Below are positions 1 through 8,639 of a stretch of 64,000 nt of DNA, in pieces. A model generated the notes under the pieces. It saw only the letters and a list, made by a program, of their open reading frames with translations, ran no database searches and was not told the DNA's origin. This stretch comes from an uncultured Acidobacteriia bacterium (GTDB lineage: Bacteria > Acidobacteriota > Terriglobia > Bryobacterales > Bryobacteraceae). The stretch is taken from NCBI GenBank assembly GCA_903825445.1, contig CAIKAS010000189.1, positions 1 to 64,000 of the forward strand, given 5' to 3'. Made by a program: the position numbers and the translations under genes. Position 1 is the stretch's first letter, and each line of letters opens with the position of its first letter.

Positions 1-1
1 C

Positions 2-265
2 TTCCTTGCACAGGAGAAATCACAGATGATTCAGCAAGCCATTTCCACGCTCCCGCTGTCGCAACGCGAGGCCCTGATTCTTTTTCAATACGAGGAACTG
101 CCGCTCGAAGAGATCGCCGCAATTCTGGATATCGATATAGGAGCCGTGAAATCCCGCCTGCATAGAGCACGCGCGAGACTCAGGCGAATCCTTACACCGT
201 ACTTTGAAGCCCGCACCGCGCGAAGTTTGGCGCCAAATCCACAAACGCCTGGAGAGACCGCATGA
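2..265 (+). CDS. ECF-type RNA polymerase sigma factor, C-terminal part (5' truncated by window edge)
   Basis: The frame is open to the left edge, so this is the 3' end of a longer gene; an internal ATG lies at 26. The visible residues form sigma-70 region 4: a 'LPLSQREALILF' helix followed by a helix-turn-helix 'LEEIAAILDIDIGAVKSRLHRAR', the standard -35 recognition module of ECF sigma factors, ending in a basic 'RARLRRIL' helix. The stop overlaps the ATG of the next gene (ATGA), which points to translational coupling with a membrane partner, the usual sigma/anti-sigma arrangement. Region 2 is not in the window, so the ECF group cannot be assigned. Confidence 0.85.
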   Translation, partial: FLAQEKSQMIQQAISTLPLSQREALILFQYEELPLEEIAAILDIDIGAVKSRLHRARARLRRILTPYFEARTARSLAPNPQTPGETA

Positions 266-1101
266 CACCGTCCGACGAAGATATCAACTCTCTGCTGAAG
301 GCATGGACCGTGCCGCCGTCGCCGTCTTCCCTGGAAGACCGCCTGCGCAGCGCCTATCGCGACCGGACCAGGGCTCGCTCGACGCGTTGGTTCCGCAATT
401 GGGTTTCCACGCTAACGCCAGCCGCAGGAATGTTCGCGGGCATCACCGCGGGCGCCGTCGTGTTTCTCCTGGTGGTCACCCAGGCTTTCCCCCAGGCTTT
501 CGGGCAAACGCTCGCCGCACTTTCCGGCACCACATATCCGTTCACCGTGGATTACGAGGAAATCGAATACAAAGCCGACGGCTCACCTGCCATTCGCGAA
601 TTGTTCACGATGGGACGCGCCCAGGCAGCCGATGGGGGCCTCGTTCTGTCCAGCGAGTTTCCCGGCGATCCGTTGAGGACAGCGCAGCAGAGAATCCTGG
701 ACCCGCTGAACCTGGTCCTCTATTGGGTTGAAACGCCCGTACGAGAACGGCTGCTTGCCCGCTCGCAGGCCAGAATAGATGCGCTCAAGGCAAGGAATCC
801 GGACCTGGCCAGACGCATGGCGGAACGGGAACGGACGTGCGGCTCCAGCTTGACCGGCCCCCCGTGGACCACCGTTGGCACCGAGACGATCCTGAATTAC
901 GCGACTACAGGGAATCAGAAAGTGTGGATGGAAGAAGGCAAGCCCGTCAGGCTCACTGAATGGCAGGCGCCGGACCTGCAGTGCGTCACTCTGAAATCGA
1001 CAACCGAGAAGACGTTCGGTGACGGAAGGCTTCGACCCGCTTTCGAGCGGCGTGCGCTCAAAGTGACGGTGAATGCGGATGCGACTGCAACGAAGCGCTG
1101 A
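262..1101 (+). CDS. Membrane-anchored hypothetical protein, probable regulator of the upstream sigma factor
   Basis: A 279-residue protein coupled by ATGA overlap to the sigma factor. Residues 1-50 are hydrophilic and basic (putative cytoplasmic part). One hydrophobic segment lies at about 53-78 (AGMFAGITAGAVVFLLVV), followed by about 200 residues predicted outside the membrane. No zinc-finger anti-sigma motif (HxxxCxxC) is visible, so membership in the classical ZAS family is not supported. Position and topology suggest an anti-sigma factor or co-regulated sensor; this is inference. No enzyme motif was recognised. Confidence 0.65.
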   Translation: MTPSDEDINSLLKAWTVPPSPSSLEDRLRSAYRDRTRARSTRWFRNWVSTLTPAAGMFAGITAGAVVFLLVVTQAFPQAFGQTLAALSGTTYPFTVDYEEIEYKADGSPAIRELFTMGRAQAADGGLVLSSEFPGDPLRTAQQRILDPLNLVLYWVETPVRERLLARSQARIDALKARNPDLARRMAERERTCGSSLTGPPWTTVGTETILNYATTGNQKVWMEEGKPVRLTEWQAPDLQCVTLKSTTEKTFGDGRLRPAFERRALKVTVNADATATKR

Positions 1102-1149
1102 CACGCCCGGAGCATAACCGAGTCTGTCCGGCACTCGACCCGAGTTGAG

Positions 1150-1371
1150 CTATGCTGGAGGCAGATTAGACAAGCAGTCGTTTTCAAGGGCGAAGATGGG
1201 CAGTGGGTGGCCGAATGCCTGAGTCTGCCGGGCTGCGTGAGCCAGGGGCGAACTCGTGAAGAGGCCATCCGCGAGATTCGCGAGGCGATTCCACTCTATG
1301 TCTCGGTCTTGGAGGAAGATCACCTGCCGATTCCCGAAGAGCAGTTCGATTCGATGCTGGTCGCCGTGTAA
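1150..1371 (+). pseudogene. HicB-like antitoxin remnant without a start codon
   Basis: The frame reads VVFKGEDGQWVAECLSLPGC followed by VSQGRTREEAIREI and an acidic tail (EEDHLPIPEEQF), the typical short HicB fold (GEDG.WVAE..LPGC..QG.T..EA). There is no in-frame ATG, GTG or TTG before residue GQWV: the codons upstream are CTA TGC TGG AGG CAG ATT. An ATG at 1152 is one base out of frame and hits TAG after five codons, so a single-base lesion at the 5' end is likely. It is directly followed by a decayed HicA fragment. Too short for a full HicB with DNA-binding domain. Confidence 0.6.
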
Positions 1372-1523
1372 GCAAACTGCCCAGTGTCTCGGGCCGCAGC
1401 CGCGACCAGCCGTTTGCCCAGGTAGTAGTCCCGGATCACAAGGAATTAGATCGCGGCACTTTGCGAGCGATTCTTCGCGGCGCGGGAGTTGCCGTCGACG
1501 AGTTCATTGCGCTGTTGGGATAG
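1368..1523 (+). pseudogene. HicA-like mRNA interferase remnant with internal deletion
   Basis: Reads VSKLPSVSGRSRDQPFAQV followed by VVPDHKELDRGTLRAILRGAG and VAVDEFIALLG, then stop. HicA (YcfA family) proteins begin with SKLP.VSG.. and end with VPDHKELDRGTLRAILR.AG; both ends are present, but about 25 residues between them, which include the double-stranded-RNA-binding core and the catalytic G-S-H-H region, are missing. The expected start codon is GTA rather than ATG/GTG. It overlaps the end of the HicB remnant as in intact hicBA operons. The toxin is therefore almost certainly inactive. Confidence 0.6.
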
Positions 1524-1602
1524 CCTTTCCCGTTCCGTTGGGATTCATTGGTGCTGCCGACTCCAGAATCGAGTCGGGACTAACCGAGGCAATTTGGGGT
1601 AG

Positions 1603-1782
1603 TTATTCGCCGAAGACCATTTGCCCCATCTGATCGCCCAGTCGTTTCACGTCTTCTGGATCTTCGGCATCCCGAAATCTCGCGGCCAGTTCGAAGAACT
1701 CCTGCCGTTCGCGCTTCTCCGTTTCCACGATTTCGCGGACTGTTATCGGCTCGACGCCCTTACGACTTGCTCTCTCCCTCAT
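1603..1782 (-). CDS. Small 59-residue charged protein, partner of Phd-like antitoxin
   Basis: An ATG overlaps the stop of the upstream Phd-like gene (ATGA), a hallmark of toxin-antitoxin coupling. The product (MRERASRKGVEPITVREIVETE..., ending MGQMVFGE) is 59 residues, rich in E and R, with a likely amphipathic helix around residues 14-50 (IVETEKRERQEFFELAARF). It does not resemble RelE, PIN/VapC, Doc or HicA toxins and is too short for them. It may be an accessory antitoxin-like component, a truncated toxin or an unrelated peptide; function unknown. Confidence 0.5.
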   Translation of the reverse strand: MRERASRKGVEPITVREIVETEKRERQEFFELAARFRDAEDPEDVKRLGDQMGQMVFGE

Positions 1783-2024
1783 CCGCGCCCCGCCCAGAAC
1801 GCGTCGGCTTCGTGATCCGACATAGATTTGCGCCAGTCCTCGCTCAGAATAGTGACCGACCCCCGCCCCGCGCCAAGCATCCTGTCACCGGCGCTCGTGC
1901 GAATTGCAGAAAGGGAGGCAATCGGTCGTCCGTGCCGCGCAATGACAACTTCCTCCCCGCCCAGCGCCATGCCGAGTAGCTTAGATAAATTATCCCTGGC
2001 TTCACGAACGTTGAATTGCGGCAT
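1779..2024 (-). CDS. Phd/YefM-family antitoxin
   Basis: 81 residues beginning MPQFNVREARDNLSKLLGMA then GGEEVVIARHGRPIASL: the classic Phd/YefM N-terminal fold (NVREARDNLSKLL...VIARHGRPIA) that dimerises and binds the operator. The C-terminal half (about 50-81, ILSEDWRKSMSDHEADAFWAG) is the variable toxin-neutralising arm; 'EADAFW' endings are common in VapB-like partners of PIN toxins. The ATG at 2024 is preferred to upstream starts because the Phd fold begins there. Downstream is not a PIN or RelE gene but a 59-residue ORF, so the cognate toxin is missing or unrecognised. Confidence 0.8.
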   Translation of the reverse strand: MPQFNVREARDNLSKLLGMALGGEEVVIARHGRPIASLSAIRTSAGDRMLGAGRGSVTILSEDWRKSMSDHEADAFWAGRG

Positions 2025-2058
2025 ATTGAGGTTAGTCCATTGTTCGGGAGCGGGCCGC

Positions 2059-2280
2059 CTACGCCGCGACTTCCACGTAATCGACCGACGCGTGCGACTC
2101 CGGTATCGGCTCGCCAATCTCCCGAATCGCCTCGAAGTGCGCGGACAGCGCCTCCTGGAAGTTACGCCGTGTCTCTTCTTTGGTGTCGCCGACCGCAGCG
2201 CAACCGGGGACATCCGGTGAATAGGCCGAATAACCGGTGCTGGTCTGCTCGATGATGACGGGATATCGTCTTTCGGTCAT
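2059..2280 (-). CDS. HicB-family antitoxin, single-domain
   Basis: 73 residues: MTERRYPVIIEQTSTGYSAY, then SPDVPGCAAVGDTKEETRRN and FQEALSAHFEAIREIGEPIP. This matches the HicB beta-alpha-beta fold (YSAYSPDVPGC, GDT.EE...). It lies 35 bp upstream of the Phd-like gene on the same strand, and no hicA lies next to it. Such short HicB proteins without HTH/RHH often stand alone in acidobacterial and cyanobacterial genomes; whether it neutralises a toxin elsewhere cannot be told. Confidence 0.8.
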   Translation of the reverse strand: MTERRYPVIIEQTSTGYSAYSPDVPGCAAVGDTKEETRRNFQEALSAHFEAIREIGEPIPESHASVDYVEVAA

Positions 2281-2361
2281 TTCAATCCTGCCTACTTTCG
2301 TTCAGTATGTCCGGCATCGACGGAGGGTAGGATTAGTTACTCCTCTCACCGCCGACTAGCC

Positions 2362-3042
2362 TCAAATGTCTTCGTCGTTCTCTTGCTCGACGCCCTTCGC
2401 TGTCGGCGGTTTCTTCGGCTTGATGACTTTCCCCGTCTTGTAGAAGGTGGTGAGAGCCGCGTCGTACTCTTTGGGCGCTATCGGATTCTCTCCCAATTTG
2501 TTGGCGAACTTGCGTCCAGGATGCAGTACGTCCCAGGCGGAGCGATATTGGTCTTTGCGGCGCCTGCCGGGATCCTTGTTTCCAAATCCATCGATCACCA
2601 GATTCCACACCGGATGGAATTGCTCGATGAGCATATTTTCGCCGAGAGGAATGAATATCTCGTCTACAACGAGAGCGCGGAAGCTAAAATCCCTCACCTT
2701 TAGGTTATTCGCCTCGTCAATCGAAGCGTAATGCTGGCCGATCCGATCACGCAATGCCTTGCCGTGCATCGCGCTGTCGTCATCGGTAAAACCGTCTTTC
2801 CGTCCGCCTTTCGGAATCGCCTTGCCTATATAAATCGGCTGCGCAAATTGACCTCGTGCATTTCGCTCAGCGACGGGCACATACAGCGGTGAATTCCCGG
2901 TGTAGTAGATGATGTAGACGCCAGCCCCGCCTAAATCGTCGGTCTCCGACATTGGGCGTGGCGCTTGGTCCAGAATCGCGCGAACAATGCTCTCCGCCAG
3001 GTTCTTCTTTTGCAGAGGGTTGTATGGTTTGTCGTGGCTCAA
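2362..3042 (-). CDS. Eco29kI-family type II restriction endonuclease (GIY-YIG)
   Basis: 226 residues, the length expected for the Eco29kI group. The GIY-YIG core is visible as GVYIIYYTG (41-49) and IYIGKA (70-75), followed by R100 and H104 in a helix (ALRDRIGQH), with E140 in LIEQFHP and nearby N147/N155. The order and spacing resemble the catalytic set described for R.Eco29kI (two Tyr, Arg, His, Glu, Asn). Eco29kI cuts CCGCGG; sharing of that specificity is inference only. It is third in an operon after vsr and the C5-methyltransferase, 52 bp downstream of the latter. No control (C) protein gene is seen. Confidence 0.85.
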   Translation of the reverse strand: MSHDKPYNPLQKKNLAESIVRAILDQAPRPMSETDDLGGAGVYIIYYTGNSPLYVPVAERNARGQFAQPIYIGKAIPKGGRKDGFTDDDSAMHGKALRDRIGQHYASIDEANNLKVRDFSFRALVVDEIFIPLGENMLIEQFHPVWNLVIDGFGNKDPGRRRKDQYRSAWDVLHPGRKFANKLGENPIAPKEYDAALTTFYKTGKVIKPKKPPTAKGVEQENDEDI

Positions 3043-3094
3043 CGATTCCTCAGCGATCTCAACTCTGTATGGAAACGATTATTACCCGGTCGGG

Positions 3095-4282
3095 TCAATT
3101 GCCGCGTGACGGCGCTTTCATTTTGGCACGGAGCGTCGCGGCTACGGACCTTGCCACTGTCTCGGCCAGTCGCACCGGAACGGCATTTCCCAATTGCCGC
3201 ATAGCTTCGGTCCAAGGGCCGGGGAAAGTGTAATCATCGGGGAAAGTTTGCAGGCGCGCCGCTTCGCGTACCGTGAAGTATCGTACCGACCCGTCAACGC
3301 GCGAGAGCATGTTCTCGCCGCCGGGCACACCGTGATCGCCCGCTTTCAACGTCTTTGCCGGCTCGTCCAGGGGGCTTCCAGTATGTCCCGTATAACTACG
3401 TGCGCCTGGATTGAATACATGGTTGGAGATCCCGTTCCGTTGCCTTTTTTCGGGATCTGGTAAATCGCCGATGGCATCCCGTACCGTCTGCCACGGCAGC
3501 TTGGCCGTATCGAACAGGTAATCTCCCTGGAGTCTCTCGATACGCCCCAATTGACGATCCGTGAGTTTTGGCCGTTCCCGCTTAGCCACCTGATGTCGTT
3601 CCCAATACTCGCCGGAGATCCACTGCGAACTCAATAGAGCGTTCTCGGAATAATCCCCGTCGGGAAAGCTCCATTCAACTCCAAGGTCTGATCGGAAGCC
3701 CACGAAGAACACTCGTTCGCGGCGCTGCGGTACACCGTAGTCGGCCGCGTTTAACAAACGGAAGACCACGTTGTATTCCGCTCGCGTTAGTCGCGAGGTG
3801 TGGTGCCTTTCCAGGCGCCCGCGGTGTTCCTCCCAACTTTCCGTCTTGTGGCGAGTGAAGCTCGGATGGACCAATTGAAGGAGAATGTATTCGAAATAGT
3901 CGGAGAACGTCTCACGCATCAGACCTTTTACGTTTTCGAAAATGAAGGCCTTTGGTTGCAGTTCCCTTATGGCTCGCACTGCTTCCGGAAACATATCCCG
4001 CTTATCCAGAAACCCACCGTGTTTTCCGCCGAGTGAAAACGGTTGACACGGCGGCCCGCCCGAAACCACGATGATGTCCTTCAGATTTCCGTAATCAAAT
4101 TCTTTGACGTCGGTTTCATACAACGGCCATCGCTCAACCGAGGGGATATGCTGCCGCTGGTTTTCGCGAAACGCCTCGCATGCGCCGTGATTCCATTCGA
4201 GTACCGCGGCGTGTTGAAACCCGGCGTTCGACATGCCCATTGCAAGTCCTCCGGCACCCGCGAAAAGCTCAACGCTGCGCAT
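3095..4282 (-). CDS. DNA (cytosine-5-)-methyltransferase
   Basis: 395 residues with the C5-MTase motif series in order: motif I ELFAGAGGLAMG (5-16, SAM binding), motif IV GGPPCQPFS with the catalytic Cys79, motif VI FENVKG (ENV 116-118), motif VIII QRRERVFFVG (about 180-190), and motifs IX-X near the C terminus (VREAARLQTFPDDY and QLGNAVPV). The target-recognition domain lies between VIII and IX. It is the cognate modification enzyme of the adjacent Eco29kI-like nuclease; the product is 5-methylcytosine. Its start lies inside the end of vsr (14-bp overlap), so the two are translationally coupled. Confidence 0.93.
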   Translation of the reverse strand: MRSVELFAGAGGLAMGMSNAGFQHAAVLEWNHGACEAFRENQRQHIPSVERWPLYETDVKEFDYGNLKDIIVVSGGPPCQPFSLGGKHGGFLDKRDMFPEAVRAIRELQPKAFIFENVKGLMRETFSDYFEYILLQLVHPSFTRHKTESWEEHRGRLERHHTSRLTRAEYNVVFRLLNAADYGVPQRRERVFFVGFRSDLGVEWSFPDGDYSENALLSSQWISGEYWERHQVAKRERPKLTDRQLGRIERLQGDYLFDTAKLPWQTVRDAIGDLPDPEKRQRNGISNHVFNPGARSYTGHTGSPLDEPAKTLKAGDHGVPGGENMLSRVDGSVRYFTVREAARLQTFPDDYTFPGPWTEAMRQLGNAVPVRLAETVARSVAATLRAKMKAPSRGN

Positions 4283-4682
4283 CTAGAAATCTCCTCAGCC
4301 TGGATTCAAGACGTTCGGTTCTCTTGATCTGGCACTCCCAGATTGTCAACACCTTCCAGCCATCCTTGATGAGCGCTTTCCGGCTCTGTTGATCGCGTTG
4401 CTTGTTGCCTTCAAGTTTCGGTATCCAGAATTCCAACCGGGACTTTGGGAGGCGCGCCAGTGCGCATCCCGCGTGCCGGTGCCAGAAGCAACCGTGAACA
4501 AAGATGACCTTGCGGCATTTTCGAAAAACAAGATCGGGGTGGCCGGGCAGATCCTTTGCGTGAAGACGAAATCGATAACCGAGGGCAAAGACGAGCTTGC
4601 GAACACATAATTCTGGACGGGAGTTCTTGGAGCGCACACGCGCCATGATCTCCGATCGCTCGGCGGGCAAAAGACTGTCCAC
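4269..4682 (-). CDS. vsr: Very short patch repair endonuclease
   Basis: 137 residues with the full Vsr signature: MARVRSKNSRPE (13-24), the catalytic Asp50 in GHPDLVF, and HGCFWHRHAGC (63-73) carrying catalytic His68 and zinc ligands Cys65, His70, Cys73, then KLEGNKQRD and a C-terminal GWKVLTIWEC. Vsr nicks beside T:G mismatches produced by deamination of 5-methylcytosine and so protects methylated sites. It is the first gene of the restriction-modification operon, a common placement with C5-MTases. Family assignment is secure; whether its preferred context matches the neighbouring MTase is not known. Confidence 0.93.
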   Translation of the reverse strand: MDSLLPAERSEIMARVRSKNSRPELCVRKLVFALGYRFRLHAKDLPGHPDLVFRKCRKVIFVHGCFWHRHAGCALARLPKSRLEFWIPKLEGNKQRDQQSRKALIKDGWKVLTIWECQIKRTERLESRLRRFLDAQR

Positions 4683-5063
4683 ACGTCTTAAACTCCCTCT
4701 AGATAAGAATTAGACCGCACAGGCTGAACACTGACCTGAGTCCCCGACAGGCATCCATCGGCTCTTTCTTGCTCCACCTTTACTCAAACGTTCCAGTCAC
4801 CACATTACAACAGAATCTGCGAAAAATGTTTACTACGCCGTGCAAACCGAGTCGCCAGTTGTTGCCCTACCCGCTGAGGCGCGAACGCAGCCCCCTGCTT
4901 CTGGTAATAACCTTCCTTTGGAATCCCGTTTCCCGCTCCACTGAACTTGAGTCACACGAAACTTGATCCATACAATCAACAACTTACCAATTCCCCCTTT
5001 CCGCCTCATGCTAATTCTTAGCTGTAGAGTTCACCTCTACGCAAGGAAAAACGGAGCATCTCC
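4683..5063. other. 381-bp gene-free stretch, divergent region upstream of the vsr operon and the 5064 gene
   Basis: No convincing reading frame. The stretch looks poorer in GC than its surroundings. It ends with a small hairpin (GTAGAG/CTCTAC, 5024-5040) just before a purine-rich ribosome-binding region (about 5043-5055) of the next gene. It should contain promoters for both directions, but no strong -35/-10 pair was identified. Confidence 0.5.
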
Positions 5064-5960
5064 ATGAATCTGAAATCACCGCACCAAACATCGGCCAAAC
5101 AAATTGCCGCCAACCGGCGCAATTCCCAAAAGTCCACCGGCCCTAAATCCACCGACGGAAAGAACAAGGTCCGCCTCAATGCCAAGCGCGACGGCATTAC
5201 CGGTCAGGTCATCACCCTTTCCAACGAAGACCGACCCGTTTTCGAAAAACTCAAAGCCGACCTCATCGCCGACCTCGCCCCCAAAACCATCATGGAAATC
5301 CGCCTCGCCAATTCCATCGCCTGGGACCTCTGGCGTCTCGATGTCCTTCGCGCCGTCGAAGCGAACACCTGCGCACAGGGCGCTAATAACCTTAACGTTA
5401 TCGTCCGAACCAACAACGATGCTCCCATCGATCTCCAGGCCTCCATGTCCGCCGCCGTCACCTGGCAGGACAACGCCGATCGCTTCGCAGCCAACAGTCT
5501 CTACGAGCAGCGACTCAACCGCATTGTCCACAAGAATCTGGCCACTCTGAACGAACTCCAGGCCGAGCGCAAGATCAAATTCGAGCGCGATCTAAGCGAA
5601 GAAGTCCTGTTAGCCAAGGCCAGCGATATAAACGAGTTAGCCTATCAGGCGCCAGCCGCAGCCTCGCAAAATGGCTTTGTTTTTTCGAATGACGAAATCT
5701 TCTCGAAAGTCCACCGCCAGGGCACTCTCGCCCGAGCCAGGACCATCATGTTGTATAACTCCGGTAAGGTCCAGTACGCCGGCGCATCTGCCTCCCCGGC
5801 TCTGCTGGACCCATTTCCACCCGTAAATCGCAGTAACGAAAGCGATAACGTGACCCGCATCAACCAAAAACGCGTCCACAATAAGCCGATCTATACCTCT
5901 GAAGTAGTACAGGCTTCCGATCTGGAAAGTGGCGCAAAGTCCACATTTCTGTCAAGATAG
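5064..5960 (+). CDS. Hypothetical protein of the 'AANRRN.QKSTGPK' family
   Basis: 298 residues. The N terminus (TSAKQIAANRRNSQKSTGPK, then STDGKNKVRLNAKRDGITG) matches a signature seen in a high-copy family of Acidobacteria and Planctomycetes; this is recalled family knowledge, not a search. No signal peptide, membrane segment or enzymatic motif is visible; the middle (about 60-200) is predicted helical (EKLKADLIADLAPKTIMEIRL and following). It sits alone in front of aroC. Function unknown; a nucleic-acid-related or mobile-element-associated role is possible, but nothing in the sequence shows it. Confidence 0.75.
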   Translation: MNLKSPHQTSAKQIAANRRNSQKSTGPKSTDGKNKVRLNAKRDGITGQVITLSNEDRPVFEKLKADLIADLAPKTIMEIRLANSIAWDLWRLDVLRAVEANTCAQGANNLNVIVRTNNDAPIDLQASMSAAVTWQDNADRFAANSLYEQRLNRIVHKNLATLNELQAERKIKFERDLSEEVLLAKASDINELAYQAPAAASQNGFVFSNDEIFSKVHRQGTLARARTIMLYNSGKVQYAGASASPALLDPFPPVNRSNESDNVTRINQKRVHNKPIYTSEVVQASDLESGAKSTFLSR

Positions 5961-5972
5961 AAGATTCAAGAC

Positions 5973-7138
<1,166 letters not shown>

Positions 7139-7139
<1 letters not shown>

Positions 7140-7669
7140 TGACGTACAAAGTTGTCCGCTATCTCAACAACGAAAACCTGGAACGACCTGCCCAGCACGT
7201 AGCCGAAGAAGAGTTCGGTACCCCTGAACTTCAGCAGTTAGTGGACGACATGTTTGAGACCATGTACGCCTCCCGAGGGCTGGGTCTCGCCGCGCCACAG
7301 ATCGACGTCCACAAGCGCCTCACGGTAATCGATACATCCGGTGGCGAAGAAGATCTGGAGCCGAATAAGGTAGTCCTGATCAACCCCGAAATCATCCACA
7401 AAGAGGGTAAGCAGACCGGCGAAGAAGGCTGCCTGAGTATCCCCGGTTTTCGCGAAGATGTGAAGCGTGCGAAGCGAGTTAAGATTCGTGCACGCAACGC
7501 GATAGGGGAAACAATTGAAGTGGAAGGCGAGGACCTGATGGCACGCGCCATGCAGCACGAAATCGACCATCTGAACGGCGTGCTCTTCTTAGCCCACCTC
7601 AGCCCGTTGAAGCGAGAACTCATCCGCCGAAAAATAAGAAAGCTGATACAGGCAGGCGAATGGGACTAA
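7139..7669 (+). CDS. def: Peptide deformylase
   Basis: 176 residues. Removes the N-formyl group from nascent proteins. All three metal-site motifs are present: GLGLAAPQI (47-55), EGCLS (96-100, metal-binding Cys98) and HEIDH (140-144). The ATG overlaps the aroC stop. It is followed 40 bp later by fmt, the enzyme that adds the formyl group to initiator tRNA; def-fmt pairing is widespread. Confidence 0.97.
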
Positions 7670-7709
7670 GTCTTATCTGCGTCCATCTGCGTTCATCTGC
7701 GGCTAATTT

Positions 7710-8639
7710 ATGAACCTGGTTTTCTTAGGCACGCCAGAGTTCGCCGTCCCGACGCTTGACGCCCTCATCGCGGCTGGCCACACCGTCCTCACCGTCGTCA
7801 CGCAACCAGACCGCCCAAAAGGCCGTCACCAGACGCTAACACCTTCGCCGGTGAAAGTCGCCGCTTTGCGCCACGGTCTCCCCGTCTTTCAGCCCGAGCG
7901 TATCCGCCATGCCGATTCCATCGAACACCTCCGCGCTCTCGCGCCTGAAGCGATGGTGATCGTCGGCTACGGCCAGATCATCCCGCAAAGCATCATCGAT
8001 ATCGCGCCACTCGGCATTATCAACGTCCACGCGTCGCTGCTTCCCGAACTTCGCGGTGCCGCGCCGATTCAGTGGTCCATCGCCCGCGGTTATGAAAAAA
8101 CCGGCGTCACCACTATGAAAATCGACGCAGGTCTCGATACCGGCGATATCGTCATGAAGTGGGAAACGCCCGTCGATCCAGACGAAACCGCCCCCGAACT
8201 TTCCCCCCGTCTGGCTTCCGCAGGTGCGAATCTATTGGTCGAAACGCTCGATGGCCTGGTTAAAGGAACCGTCAAGCCTGTTCCGCAGGATGGCGCGCTT
8301 GCCACCTGGGCGCCCATTTTGAAAAAGGAAGACGGCCGCATCGACTGGACACTGCCTGCCAAAACCATTCATAATTTAATAAGAGGCTTGCAGCCGTGGC
8401 CGGGAGCGCATACAATCTTCCGGGGGCAGTCCTTGCATCTTTGGCGTTCGCGCCTGGCAGCCAACAAATCGAACCTGGCGCCTGGGGCGCTGATAGCGGA
8501 TAGCGGTATGTTCGCCGTTGCCGGTGACGGGAATACTTTGGAAATTTTGGAATTACAACTCGAAGGCCGTAAACGCATGCCGGCAGCAGTTTTCGCCAAC
8601 GGCCATCGATTAACGAATATAGAACAGCTGGAAAAATGA
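7710..8639 (+). CDS. fmt: Methionyl-tRNA formyltransferase
   Basis: 309 residues, two-domain. The N-terminal Rossmann-like formyltransferase domain begins with FLGTPEFAVP (5-14). Catalytic Asn105, His107 (INVHASLLPELRGAAPIQ) and Asp143 (DAGLDTGDI) align with E. coli N106/H108/D144. The C-terminal OB-like tRNA-binding domain starts near residue 205 (KKEDGRIDW). It uses 10-formyl-THF to formylate Met-tRNAfMet. The stop overlaps the argJ ATG (ATGA). Confidence 0.96.
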   Translation: MNLVFLGTPEFAVPTLDALIAAGHTVLTVVTQPDRPKGRHQTLTPSPVKVAALRHGLPVFQPERIRHADSIEHLRALAPEAMVIVGYGQIIPQSIIDIAPLGIINVHASLLPELRGAAPIQWSIARGYEKTGVTTMKIDAGLDTGDIVMKWETPVDPDETAPELSPRLASAGANLLVETLDGLVKGTVKPVPQDGALATWAPILKKEDGRIDWTLPAKTIHNLIRGLQPWPGAHTIFRGQSLHLWRSRLAANKSNLAPGALIADSGMFAVAGDGNTLEILELQLEGRKRMPAAVFANGHRLTNIEQLEK

